64,000 nucleotides of DNA from Streptomyces sp. TRM68416 (GTDB lineage: Bacteria > Actinomycetota > Actinomycetes > Streptomycetales > Streptomycetaceae): NCBI RefSeq assembly GCF_014596915.1, contig NZ_JACVWU010000016.1:1-64000 (forward strand), read 5' to 3'. The position numbers and the translations under genes are program-made. Positions within the stretch are counted from its first letter, which is position 1; each line of letters begins with the position of its first letter. Below, piece by piece: positions 32,161 to 41,094 of the stretch. Under the pieces are notes generated by a model that ran no database searches, was not told the origin of the DNA, and saw only the letters and a list, made by a program, of their open reading frames with translations.

Positions 32161-33513
32161 TTACGCGAACAGCCGCCGCCAGGTCTCCGGTCCCGGATAG
32201 CCGTCCGCCGCGCCGCCCCGCCACCCCTGGGCGCGTTGGAAGGCCTCGACGTTCCGGCGGTCCGCCTCGCCCCAGCGCGGTCCCGGACCGGTCGTGTAGT
32301 ACTTGCCGAACCCTTTCTTCACGAGCTGCTTCCCGAGCAGCGTGACGTGGGCGTTGTTCGCCCCCGGCCGGAACTGCGCCCGCCCGGGAAATGCGGGCTT
32401 CGCCGGGGACGGCTCGGGCTTCGCTTGGGGCGGAGCCGGTTTCGCCGGGGACGGTGCCGGCGGTCCGGCCGCCCCCGCCCGGATGTCCTTGCCCCCGCCC
32501 GTGACCAGCAGCGCCCAGGTCTGCGGCCCCGGCAGCCCGTCGGCGTCCCGGCCCCTCCACCCCTGCGCCTGCTGGAAGGCCTGGGTGGCCCGGCGGTCCG
32601 CGTCCGACCAGCGAGGACCGGGGCCCACGGAGTAGTACCGGCCGGCCCCGCGTTCGACGAGCATGCGGCCCAGCCGGGTGACGTACTGGTTGTTGGCCCC
32701 GGGCCCGAAGCGGCCCCGGCCGGGATAGGCGTCCGCGTCCGGCTCGGCGGTGTCCGGCAGCGACCCCGCCGTACCGCCCGTACCACCCGCACCACCACCC
32801 GCGAGCCCCTTGTAGCGGTAGGCGACGTACTGGCCGGAATGGCTCCAGTAGGCGTAGGGGGTGGCCTGCTTGCGGGCGTACGGGCGGGTCGCCTCGTAGG
32901 CGATGTAGTAGGTGTGGGTGTAGTCGGTCCAGCCGCCGAAGATGGTGACGTGCGAGCCCTTCTGGGGGTCCGCCGGATTGTGGAAGAGCAGCATGTCGCC
33001 GGGTTGCAGCTCCTCCTTGGGGATACGGATTCCGTGCCGGCCGAGGCTGCCCGTCCATTCGTTCCCGGGCAGGTTCCAGGCCATCGAGACGAATCCCGAG
33101 CAGTCCTGCCGGTATCCGTCCGACCAGTACCGGGTCATGCTGTACGGCACTTTCGCCTCGACCCAGGTCTTGGCCCGCTTGATGATCTCCGCGCGGGTGG
33201 TCCCGGGCTGCTCGGCCGGCTCGGCCGCGGTGCCGCTCGGGCCGTGCAGCGGGGTCTTGCTCCCCTGTGGGGTCTCAGGCTCCTCACCTGCGGGAACGCT
33301 CGGCCGGCCGGGTGCCTGGGGAGCCGCGAGCGCCGGTACGGCGGGGGCGGCGCCGAGGGCCGCGGCGGCCGCCGCCACGATCACCGTCCGGTGGGCCGGC
33401 CCACCGCCCGCACGGCCGGCCGCGGAGGGCGACGGGGCGCGGTACCGGTGCACGCATCCGGGGCAGTCGCAGTCGCTCGCGGGATCGAATTCCTCGAATA
33501 CCGGAGTCTCCAT
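32161..33513 (-). CDS. Secreted NlpC/P60-like peptidoglycan hydrolase with two PG-binding repeats
   Basis: A 450-residue protein. It has an N-terminal Cys-containing segment (SDCDCPGCVHRYR), a hydrophobic signal-like stretch (about 42-64) and a catalytic NlpC/P60-like domain (about 110-265) with the nucleophile Cys in YRQDCSGFVSMAWN and a His in GSHVTIFGGW. Two repeats of about 75 residues follow, each with FxPGANNxxVTxLGxxLV, GPGPRWxxADRRxxxAFQxAQGWRG and DGxPGPxTW, which resemble peptidoglycan-binding modules. GAGGGGAAT precedes ATG 33513. It is positioned to remodel wall at sites of glycan deposition, by context with cslA-glxA. Confidence 0.87.
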   Translation of the reverse strand: METPVFEEFDPASDCDCPGCVHRYRAPSPSAAGRAGGGPAHRTVIVAAAAAALGAAPAVPALAAPQAPGRPSVPAGEEPETPQGSKTPLHGPSGTAAEPAEQPGTTRAEIIKRAKTWVEAKVPYSMTRYWSDGYRQDCSGFVSMAWNLPGNEWTGSLGRHGIRIPKEELQPGDMLLFHNPADPQKGSHVTIFGGWTDYTHTYYIAYEATRPYARKQATPYAYWSHSGQYVAYRYKGLAGGGAGGTGGTAGSLPDTAEPDADAYPGRGRFGPGANNQYVTRLGRMLVERGAGRYYSVGPGPRWSDADRRATQAFQQAQGWRGRDADGLPGPQTWALLVTGGGKDIRAGAAGPPAPSPAKPAPPQAKPEPSPAKPAFPGRAQFRPGANNAHVTLLGKQLVKKGFGKYYTTGPGPRWGEADRRNVEAFQRAQGWRGGAADGYPGPETWRRLFA

Positions 33514-33712
33514 GCGATTCCCCTCACACTCAAGGTGGAAATATCCGCGCCTGTACACATTTGTCAGTTTCTCAACTGTCTTCCGCACGCGCATGTTGAC
33601 GGTCCGAATGATGTACAGGGCCATTCCGGGGCCGGGCGGACCGGGCGGCAGCGGCCCGGCCTGGCGGTCCGGAGCACCCCTCCGGGTCGGGTAGAGTTCT
33701 CGGTGTCAGCAG

Positions 33713-33786
33713 GCGCCGCTAGCTCAGTTGGTTAGAGCAGCTGACTCTTAATCAGCGGGTCCGGGGTTCGAGTCCCTGGCGGCGCA
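33713..33786 (+). tRNA. tRNA-Lys (anticodon CUU), third copy
   Basis: Same 74-nt sequence as the genes at 13607 and 27723. Its upstream sequence TCAGCAGGCGCCGC also matches the first gene. This copy is not followed by a duplicated half. Confidence 0.97.
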
Positions 33787-33794
33787 CCGACACC

Positions 33795-33822
33795 ACAGCC
33801 CCTCGTCCGCACGAGGGGCTGT
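33795..33822 (+). terminator. Hairpin terminator after tRNA-Lys
   Basis: Perfect 12-bp arms ACAGCCCCTCGT and ACGAGGGGCTGT around a 4-nt loop. Confidence 0.75.
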
Positions 33823-34239
33823 CGGCGTTCACCCGCCCAGTTGAACCGGGCCGGCGCGTGGACCGTATGGGAAAACATCAACAACAGCCACACGGGATCC
33901 CCACAAGCGCCACAATGAACGCGTATGACCGGTAAACACCGCGTTTCGCATCTTGCGATCATGCGGAACACCGTAGAACCCTGGTCCTTCAAGCCGCCGC
34001 GGATTCGCGGCAGTTGGGGGGCAAGGAGCCGGTTGTCCGATAGCGGGGAGAGGGGCCCCGTCAAGGAACGGATGCCGAGGGGGGCATCATGCAACCGGAA
34101 GGTCGCGTTTCCATGTCTATGAAGTGGAAGATGTGGTGACTGTGGCCCACCACTGATACGTCTGGTGAAGGTCGAGGGGGACCTAAGCAGACGAAGGAAC
34201 CGACATACACGTGGTGACCTGCGTGTGGGGGGATGACTC
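33823..34239. other. Long region upstream of cslA
   Basis: A 417-bp gap between the tRNA terminator and cslA. It is less GC-rich than nearby DNA. A 65-codon open frame at 33925-34122 has no ribosome-binding site and is not supported. The promoter and a long leader of the cslA-glxA operon presumably lie here; I cannot identify a riboswitch. Confidence 0.5.
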
Positions 34240-36216
34240 ATGACGTCGACGCCGACGGGCGCCCGGCAGAACTCCGACCCGTCACAGACCACTCAGCTCA
34301 GAGTGCCTACGCATCGGACCGGAGCGTTCAGACGCATCAAGAAGACGCTTCCGAAGTACGACTACGAGCACTACAGCCGGCTGGCCGGTCCCCTCACCCA
34401 GCCCGATCCGGGAAAGCCGTACCGGGTGCAGTACCGCTCCCTGATCTCGCAGGAGCCGCACCGCATCCGCGTCGCCCTGATGCTCGCCGCCGCGCCGCTG
34501 CTCTCGCTGGTGCTGCTGGCCTGGCTGCTCCAGCCCGAGCACTGGACCGAACGCGACTACGTCGAGTACGACTTCCTGCCGGCGCTCGACATCGTGATGC
34601 TCGTCTCGATCGGTCTGATCGAGTTCTTCCGCTGCATGAACGTGCTGTCCAACGCGCACGCCACCCTGGTCGCCCGCGACCCGATCCCGGTGGTGCCCGA
34701 GACCGGCACGAGAGTGGCGTTCCTGACCTCCTTCGTGCCCGGCAAGGAGCCGCTGGAGATGGTGACGAAGACCCTGGAGGCCGCGGTCAAGCTGCGCCAC
34801 CGGGGCCTGCTGCACATCTGGCTGCTCGACGAGGGCGACGACCCGGAGGTCAAGGAGGTCTGCGCCCGGCTCGGCGTGCACCACTTCTCCCGCAAGGGCA
34901 TCGCGAAGTGGAACCAGCCCACCGGCCCGCACCGCGCCAAGACCAAGCACGGCAACTACAACGCCTGGCTGGACGCCCACGGCGACGACTACGACTTCTT
35001 CGCCTCCGTCGACACCGACCACGTGCCGCTCCCCAACTACCTGGAGCGCATGCTCGGCTTCTTCCGCGACCCGAACGTCGGCTTCGTCATCGGCCCGCAG
35101 GTCTACGGCAACTACGACAACTTCGTCACCAAGGCCGCCGAGTCCCAGCAGTTCCTCTTCCACGCCCTGATCCAGCGCGCCGGCAACCGCTACGGCGCCC
35201 CGATGTTCGTGGGCACCTCCAACGCCGTACGGATCAAGGCGCTGAAGCAGATCGGCGGGCTGTACGACTCGATCACCGAGGACATGGCCACCGGCTTCGA
35301 GATCCACCGCCACAAGAACCCGGCGACGGGCAAGAAGTGGCGCTCGGTCTACACCCCGGACGTGCTCGCGGTCGGCGAGGGCCCGAGCGCCTGGACGGAC
35401 TTCTTCACCCAGCAGATGCGCTGGTCGCGCGGGACGTACGAGACGATCCTCAAGCAGTACTGGAAGGGCTGGTACTCGCTGCCGCCGAGCAAGCTCTTCA
35501 ACTACACGATGATGATCATCTTCTACCCGATGTCCGCCCTGAACTGGATCCTCGCGGCCCTGAGCTGCTGCCTGTTCCTGGGCCTCGGTGCCTCGGGTGT
35601 GAACATCGACCCCACCATCTGGCTGATGCTCTACGGCAACGCCTCCGCGCTCCAGATCGGCCTCTACGTCTGGAACCGCCGCCACAACGTCTCGCCGCAC
35701 GAGCCGGAGGGCTCCGGCGGTGTGGCCGGCATGGTGATGTCCGCGCTGTCCGCGCCGCTGTACGCCAAGGCGCTGATCGACTCCGTGCTGCGCCGCAAGA
35801 GCAAGTTCGTCGTGACCCCCAAGGGCGACTCGGCCAGCCCTGACCGCTGGTTCGGGACCTTCCGCTACCACTGGTACTTCATCCTGATCTTCGGCGGGTC
35901 GATCGCGGCCGGCTTCGTCTACGGCAACTCCCACCCCGCGATGGTGATCTGGGCGACCTTCGCCATGCTGATCACCGCCACCCCGATCTTCGCCTGGCGG
36001 CACATGATGCGGCAGGCGAAGAAGAAGCCGCCGGCCGCCGAGCCGCCGGAGCCGGCCGCCCCGGCGCCGCACCAGGCGCAGCCGCAGCCGCTGCCGGCCC
36101 AGGCCGGCGCGCACCACAGTCCGCAGCACAAGCCGAGTTGGGCCGCCGCGCAGAGCACCGGCACCGACCAGACCATGCAGATCGCCCTTGGTGGACTTGG
36201 GGGACGTAAGGAATGA
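34240..36216 (+). CDS. cslA: Cellulose synthase-like glycosyltransferase CslA
   Basis: A 658-residue processive family 2 glycosyltransferase of the membrane. Two transmembrane segments (about 78-97 and 116-131) precede the catalytic domain: LLDEGDDPEV (about 195-204), DTD at 258-260, TED at 347-349 and QQMRW at 391-395, the cellulose-synthase set. Several transmembrane segments follow (about 415-600), then a Pro/Ala/Gln-rich tail. In S. coelicolor CslA makes a beta-glucan at hyphal tips that is needed for aerial growth. A purine-rich GGGGGGAT precedes ATG 34240. It overlaps glxA by ATGA. Confidence 0.96.
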   Translation: MTSTPTGARQNSDPSQTTQLRVPTHRTGAFRRIKKTLPKYDYEHYSRLAGPLTQPDPGKPYRVQYRSLISQEPHRIRVALMLAAAPLLSLVLLAWLLQPEHWTERDYVEYDFLPALDIVMLVSIGLIEFFRCMNVLSNAHATLVARDPIPVVPETGTRVAFLTSFVPGKEPLEMVTKTLEAAVKLRHRGLLHIWLLDEGDDPEVKEVCARLGVHHFSRKGIAKWNQPTGPHRAKTKHGNYNAWLDAHGDDYDFFASVDTDHVPLPNYLERMLGFFRDPNVGFVIGPQVYGNYDNFVTKAAESQQFLFHALIQRAGNRYGAPMFVGTSNAVRIKALKQIGGLYDSITEDMATGFEIHRHKNPATGKKWRSVYTPDVLAVGEGPSAWTDFFTQQMRWSRGTYETILKQYWKGWYSLPPSKLFNYTMMIIFYPMSALNWILAALSCCLFLGLGASGVNIDPTIWLMLYGNASALQIGLYVWNRRHNVSPHEPEGSGGVAGMVMSALSAPLYAKALIDSVLRRKSKFVVTPKGDSASPDRWFGTFRYHWYFILIFGGSIAAGFVYGNSHPAMVIWATFAMLITATPIFAWRHMMRQAKKKPPAAEPPEPAAPAPHQAQPQPLPAQAGAHHSPQHKPSWAAAQSTGTDQTMQIALGGLGGRKE

Positions 36217-38150
36217 AAGACCAGGCCGGCCGCCGCCGTGTCCGTCGACTCGCGATAGGCACGGCGGTGGTGCTCGCGCTGGCCGGGATGAACGGGCCGT
36301 GGCTCTACCGCTTCGGGACCGAGAAATACCACCAGTACCAAATCAATAGACCCGAGTACAAAGCGGACAACGGTCACTGGGAGATCGTCGAGTTCCCCGA
36401 GGAGTACCGGCAGAACACCATCCACGCGGCGCTGCTGCGCACCGGCAAGGTGCTGCTCGTCGCGGGCTCGGGCAACAACCAGGACAACTTCGACGCGAAG
36501 CAGTTCGACACCCGGATCTGGGACCCGGTCAAGGGCACCATCAAGAAGGTACCGACCCCCAACGACCTGTTCTGCACGGGCCACACCCAGCTGGCGAACG
36601 GCAATCTGCTGATCGCGGGCGGCACCAAGCGGTACGAAAAGCTCAAGGGTGACGTCACCAAGGCCGGCGGCCTGATGATCGTCCACAACGAGAACCCGGA
36701 CAAGCCGATCACGCTGCCCGCGGGCACCAGGTTCACCGGCAAGGAGAACGGCAAGACGTTCGTCTCCAAGGACCCGGTGCTGGTACCGCGCGCGAAGAAG
36801 GTCTTCGACCCGGCGACCGGCAAGTTCCTGCGCAACGACCCCGGCCTCGGCCGGATCTACGTCGAGGCGCAGAAGAGCGGTTCCAAGTACGAGACCGGCA
36901 CCGAGGACAACTACCGGGTGCAGGGCCTCAAGGGCGCCGACGCGCGCAACACCTACGGCATCGCGCAGAAGCTCGCCCTCGACAAGAAGGACTTCCAGGG
37001 CATCCGGGACGCCTACGAGTTCGATCCGGTCGCCGAGAAGTACATCAAGGTCGACCCGATGAAGGAGGCCCGCTGGTACCCGACGCTCACCACCCTGGGC
37101 GACGGAAAGATCCTCAGCGTCTCCGGGCTCGACGACATCGGGCAGCTGGTGCCGGGCAAGAACGAGATCTACGACCCGAAGACCAAGAAGTGGAAGTACA
37201 CCGAGAAGGTCCGGCAGTTCCCGACCTACCCGGCGCTGTTCCTGATGCAGAACGGCAAGATCTTCTACTCGGGGTCGAACGCGGGCTACGGGCCGGACGA
37301 CGTGGGCCGTGACCCGGGCGTCTGGGACGTGGACAGCAACAAGTTCACCAAGGTGCCGGGGCTGAGCCACCCCGACCGGCTGGAGACCTCCGGGACCGTG
37401 CTGCTGCCCCCGGCGCAGGACGAGAAGTACATGGTCATCGGCGGTGGCGGCGTCGGCGAGTCCCGGCTGTCCAGCGAGAAGACCCGGATCATCGACCTGA
37501 AGGCGGACAACCCGAAGTTCGTGGACGGGCCGTCGATGGAGAAGGGCACGCGCTATCCGCAGGCCTCGGTGCTGCCGGACGACACCGTGCTGGTCTCGGG
37601 CGGCTCGGAGGACTACCGCGGCCGCGGCGACTCCAACATCCTCCAGGCGCGGATCTACGACACCGCGGACAACTCCTTCGACCGGGTCGCGGATCCGCTG
37701 GTCGGACGGAACTACCACTCCGGGTCGATCCTGCTGCCCGACGGCCGCGTGATGTTCTTCGGCTCGGACTCCCTGTTCAGCGACAAGGCGAACACCAAGC
37801 CGGGCAAGTTCGAGCAGCGCATCGAGATCTACACCCCGCCCTACCTCTACCAGGGGTCCCGGCCGTCCCTGTCCAAGGGGACGCAGACCATCGAGCGCGG
37901 CGAGTCCGGGACGTTCACCTCGCGGCACGCCTCCTCGATCAAGAAGGTGCGGCTGATCCGGCCGAGCGCGTCCACGCATGTGACGGACGTGGACCAGCGG
38001 TCCGTCGCACTGGACTTCGAGACGGACGGCGACAAGGTGACGGTGACCATGCCGGAGAACAAGAACCTTGTGCAGGCCGGGTGGTACATGCTGTTCGTCG
38101 TGGACGACCAGGGGGTGCCGTCGGAGGCGCAGTGGGTCCGGGTCCCCTAG
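36213..38150 (+). CDS. glxA: Radical copper oxidase GlxA (galactose oxidase-like)
   Basis: A 645-residue exported protein with one N-terminal membrane segment (about 13-33) and a kelch-like beta-propeller. The Cys-Tyr cofactor and copper ligands of GlxA can be placed: Cys121 (LFCTGH), Trp288 and Tyr289 (ARWYPT), Tyr501 and His502 (RNYHSG) and His589 (ASTHVTD). Positions agree with those I recall for S. lividans GlxA. A C-terminal beta domain follows. It acts with CslA to mature and deposit the tip glycan, and the genes are translationally coupled. A strong hairpin follows the stop. Confidence 0.96.
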   Translation: MKDQAGRRRVRRLAIGTAVVLALAGMNGPWLYRFGTEKYHQYQINRPEYKADNGHWEIVEFPEEYRQNTIHAALLRTGKVLLVAGSGNNQDNFDAKQFDTRIWDPVKGTIKKVPTPNDLFCTGHTQLANGNLLIAGGTKRYEKLKGDVTKAGGLMIVHNENPDKPITLPAGTRFTGKENGKTFVSKDPVLVPRAKKVFDPATGKFLRNDPGLGRIYVEAQKSGSKYETGTEDNYRVQGLKGADARNTYGIAQKLALDKKDFQGIRDAYEFDPVAEKYIKVDPMKEARWYPTLTTLGDGKILSVSGLDDIGQLVPGKNEIYDPKTKKWKYTEKVRQFPTYPALFLMQNGKIFYSGSNAGYGPDDVGRDPGVWDVDSNKFTKVPGLSHPDRLETSGTVLLPPAQDEKYMVIGGGGVGESRLSSEKTRIIDLKADNPKFVDGPSMEKGTRYPQASVLPDDTVLVSGGSEDYRGRGDSNILQARIYDTADNSFDRVADPLVGRNYHSGSILLPDGRVMFFGSDSLFSDKANTKPGKFEQRIEIYTPPYLYQGSRPSLSKGTQTIERGESGTFTSRHASSIKKVRLIRPSASTHVTDVDQRSVALDFETDGDKVTVTMPENKNLVQAGWYMLFVVDDQGVPSEAQWVRVP

Positions 38151-38170
38151 CCGGACCCCCGGAACAGCAC

Positions 38171-38204
38171 AGATCCCCGCGCCCCTTCCGGAGCGCGGGG
38201 ATCT
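38171..38204. terminator. Bidirectional hairpin between glxA and the GH6 gene
   Basis: Perfect 12-bp arms AGATCCCCGCGC and GCGCGGGGATCT enclose a 10-nt loop between two convergent genes. Confidence 0.85.
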
Positions 38205-38216
38205 TTCACTGGATGC

Positions 38217-39236
38217 CTACTTGGAGGCCTTGGCCAGACCGAGCGCGTACTCGGCCCACCACTCCCCCGCCTTCGGGCCGCCCTTGCACTCGCCGTCCGA
38301 CTCGCCCGGGCGCTTGACCCAGACGTAGGCGTCGACCAGCGGATCGGCGGTCTTCGTCGTCGGCGTCTCACCGAGCGCCCGCCCCGGCGGGTTGCACCAG
38401 CGCTCGCCCGGGTCGCCCTCCTCGTAGGGGCCGTTGCCGTTGCGGCTGGTGTCGATGACGAAGGGCTTGTTGCCGACCTTGGCGGAGAGGGACTTGCCGT
38501 ACTTGATGGAGTCCTCGGTGGTGTAGAAGTTCGAGACGTTCACCGCGAAGCCGTCGGCCTGCTCGATGCCCGCCCACTGGAGCGGCTCGAAGATCTGGTC
38601 CGGGTGACCCCAGCCGGCGTTGCCCGCGTCGAGGTACACCTTGGTGTTCTTCAGGGACTTGAGCTTGGTGATCGCGCCCTTGAGGAGGTCGTAGCGCTCC
38701 TCGTGGAACTCCTCCGGGGTGCAGCCGTCCACCAGGTGCAGGACCGCGTCCGGCTCCAGGACGACCGTCGCCGAGCGGTCGCCGATGCCCTTGGCCACGC
38801 CGTCGATCCAGGACCGGTAGGCGTCGCCGTCGGCGGCGCCGCCCTGCGAGTACTGGCCGCAGTCGCGGTGCGGGATGTTGTAGAGGACCAGCAGGGCCGT
38901 GCGGCCCGCCTTGTCGGCGGCCTCGGTGACGCCGCGGGCATCGTCCTCCGGGCTCTCCGTGCCGATCCACTCCCCGGTCGGCTGCTCGGCGATCTTGCGT
39001 ATCTGGTCGGCGGCCTCGTCCTTGCCCGCCTTCTCGTAGGCGGCCACCTGCCGGGCCGCGTTCCCTCCGGGGTTGACCCAGTACGGGTCTACCTCCTTGG
39101 GCTGTTGGGTGATGGCGGCGCCGGCGTCCTTCGGCCCGTCGCCCCCGTCGTCCGAGGAAGAGCATCCCGCGATCAGCAGCGCCGCCCCCAGCACCACCGC
39201 GGTAGCCCCCCTGCGGGCCCCCCTGTTGCCGTACAT
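38217..39236 (-). CDS. cslZ: GH6 endoglucanase lipoprotein (CslZ-like)
   Basis: A 339-residue protein with a lipoprotein signal (MYGNRGARRGATAVVLGAAL, then LIAGCSSS). GH6 motifs follow: ALLVLYNIPHRDCGQYSQGG, TVVLEPDAVLHLVDGC, VYLDAGNAGWGHPDQIF, FVIDTSRNGNGP and RWCNPPGRALGETPTT. It should hydrolyse beta-1,4-glucan. Convergent with glxA in the same arrangement as SCO2836-SCO2838, it is thought to process the CslA product (gene name from memory). ATG 39236 is the start that places the lipobox correctly. Confidence 0.93.
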   Translation of the reverse strand: MYGNRGARRGATAVVLGAALLIAGCSSSDDGGDGPKDAGAAITQQPKEVDPYWVNPGGNAARQVAAYEKAGKDEAADQIRKIAEQPTGEWIGTESPEDDARGVTEAADKAGRTALLVLYNIPHRDCGQYSQGGAADGDAYRSWIDGVAKGIGDRSATVVLEPDAVLHLVDGCTPEEFHEERYDLLKGAITKLKSLKNTKVYLDAGNAGWGHPDQIFEPLQWAGIEQADGFAVNVSNFYTTEDSIKYGKSLSAKVGNKPFVIDTSRNGNGPYEEGDPGERWCNPPGRALGETPTTKTADPLVDAYVWVKRPGESDGECKGGPKAGEWWAEYALGLAKASK

Positions 39237-39400
39237 CCAACTCCCCCTCGGGTGTACCGTTCCAAGGCTCAATCCTGGCATACGCGTCACGGGGCACACG
39301 AGGTCGGCCGGGCCTTGTCCGAGAGCTGTTACAGCCCCGGAGGCCGGGGTAGGTGCGCCGGTACAGGGGGATGGCCTTACACGAAGGCGAGGGCCGGGCC

Positions 39401-40177
39401 ATGCACCACACCGTGCGGGAGATCCATCTGGCGGAGGCGCTGGTGAAGGCCTCGGACACGCTCACCGACGGCTTCGACGCCGACGACTACTTACGACGCG
39501 TGTGCGACCTCTGCGTGGAGCTGCTGGCCGCACGGGCGGTCGGGATCATGCTGATCGACGAGGGCCGGACGGTGTCGCTGACCGGCAGCGGCGGCCGACG
39601 GGGCGCCGCGCTCGACCTGCTCAGGGCGCAGAGCGACGGCGGACCGTGCGAGGAGAGCTACGGCAGCGGCGAGGCCGTTCGGCCGGTCTCCATCCGGATC
39701 GCCCACGCCGGCTCGCGCTGGCCCGCCTTCACCGAACGGGCACTGCGGTACGACATCGCGGCGACCTTCGCGGTGCCGCTGCGCTGCCGGGAGCGGCTGC
39801 TCGGCGCGCTCAACGTGTTCGTGCCCACCCTGCCCGACGACTGCCCCGGCGCCCGGGAGGGAGAGCTGCGGCTGGCGCAGGCGCTGGCCGACGCCGCGGC
39901 CGTGGGGCTGCAGAACCATCAGGCGTACGCCCAGTACCGCACGCTGGCGGGCCAGTTGCAGCAGGCGCTGTCCAGCAGGGTGTGCATCGAGCAGGCCAAG
40001 GGGATGCTCGCCGAGCGCTGGCAGACCGGGGCCGATCAGGCGTTCGCGGTGCTGCGGCAGTACGCGCGACGGCACCGGCTGCCGCTGGACCAGGTGGCCC
40101 GGTCGGTCGTCGAACGGTCGGCGGACGACGCCGGGTTGCGGCGGGAGGCGGCGGGACGGCTCGGCAGGCGACCGTAG
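39401..40177 (+). CDS. GAF-ANTAR domain transcriptional antiterminator-type regulator
   Basis: A 258-residue cytoplasmic protein. The GAF domain is about 20-165 (DDYLRRVCDLCVELLAARAVG, FAVPLRCRERLLGALNVF) and the ANTAR domain about 185-245 (LQQALSSRVCIEQAKGMLAE, DQAFAVLRQYARRHRLPLDQVA). ANTAR binds paired RNA hairpins near terminators. GAGGG precedes ATG 39401; ATG 39371 is in frame but has poor spacing. Such proteins are abundant in Streptomyces and targets are mostly unknown. No paired-hairpin target was recognised nearby. Confidence 0.9.
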   Translation: MHHTVREIHLAEALVKASDTLTDGFDADDYLRRVCDLCVELLAARAVGIMLIDEGRTVSLTGSGGRRGAALDLLRAQSDGGPCEESYGSGEAVRPVSIRIAHAGSRWPAFTERALRYDIAATFAVPLRCRERLLGALNVFVPTLPDDCPGAREGELRLAQALADAAAVGLQNHQAYAQYRTLAGQLQQALSSRVCIEQAKGMLAERWQTGADQAFAVLRQYARRHRLPLDQVARSVVERSADDAGLRREAAGRLGRRP

Positions 40178-40434
40178 AACGGCCAACTACCTGTGCGGAT
40201 GACGCAGCGCAACCATCCTGGGACCTGGCGTCAATTGCCCTCTAGGCCGCGGCGCTCATCCGTTCTAGAGTCGTCTCAGACGGCCCCAGCCCCCGGCCGG
40301 TCACTCCGACAGCGGCTTTCCAAAGCCTCCCGCGCCGGTCGCCGGGTTACTCCCGCAGCCCGAGCGCGCGCGGTTGAGGACCAGCCCGGTCGGCGGTTTC
40401 GGGGGGAGCGGGCCGTCGACCGGGCACGGTGGCC

Positions 40435-41094
40435 TCACCGCCCCGTACCGGTGAGGTACGCCGACACCACGACGTTCGCCGTGTAGCTGCGGCTCGCCCG
40501 GTCGAAGGTGCCGCCGCAGGTGATCAGCCGCAGTTCGGCCCGGCCGGGCTCGCGGGCGCCGTAGGCCTGCCGGGCGTCGAAGCGGTCCCGGGCCACGACC
40601 CGGACGTCGTCGACGGTGAACTCCGCGACCGTGCCGTCGGCGCGGACCACCCGGACCGGCCGGCCGGGCCTGAGCGCGCTGAGCCTGTAGAAGACGGCCG
40701 GCCTGGTCTCGGTGTCGACGTGCCCCACCAGCAGGGCGGGGCCGGCCGCGCCGGGTGCGGCGCCGGCCGCGTACCAGCCCACCACGCCGGGCTGGTCGAA
40801 GGGCGGCGGGTCGACCGCGCCCAGCCCGTCCAGGCCGCGGGCCACCACGGGCGCCTGTACGCCGAGGCCGGGAATGTCGATGCGCTGCGGCAGGGCCCGC
40901 CCCAGCGGGCGTGCGGCGGGCGGCAGTCGGACCTCGGGCGGTCGGCCCACCGCCGCCATGTCGCCGGTGGTCGGCGTCGATATGCCCTGCCGTACGTCGG
41001 TGACCTCGCGCCCCCACAGCCACAGCCCGAGCAGCAGCACCGCCCAGGCCGCGCCCGTCAGCAGCCGGCCGCTCACCGGGTCACTCCGTCCCAC
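40435..41094 (-). CDS. Class F sortase
   Basis: A 219-residue membrane-anchored transpeptidase. One N-terminal transmembrane segment (about 10-27) and a linker are followed by the sortase domain, with the catalytic His in ALLVGHVDTETRPAVFY, the Cys in LRLITCGGTFDRASRSY and the Arg in DRASRSYTANVVVSAYL. GTG 41094 starts inside the previous gene's 3' end (14-bp overlap), so the two are coupled. Class F sortases in actinobacteria are poorly characterised. A LAxTG-bearing protein gene lies 1.6 kb away. Confidence 0.92.
   Translation of the reverse strand: MGRSDPVSGRLLTGAAWAVLLLGLWLWGREVTDVRQGISTPTTGDMAAVGRPPEVRLPPAARPLGRALPQRIDIPGLGVQAPVVARGLDGLGAVDPPPFDQPGVVGWYAAGAAPGAAGPALLVGHVDTETRPAVFYRLSALRPGRPVRVVRADGTVAEFTVDDVRVVARDRFDARQAYGAREPGRAELRLITCGGTFDRASRSYTANVVVSAYLTGTGR

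Noticed and set aside
33925..34122. 65-codon frame upstream of cslA
   Set aside because: No ribosome-binding site, no recognisable domain and weak codon bias; more likely leader DNA.
34130..34239. Riboswitch upstream of cslA
   Set aside because: I could not find a conserved riboswitch core; the folding I see is generic GC-rich pairing.
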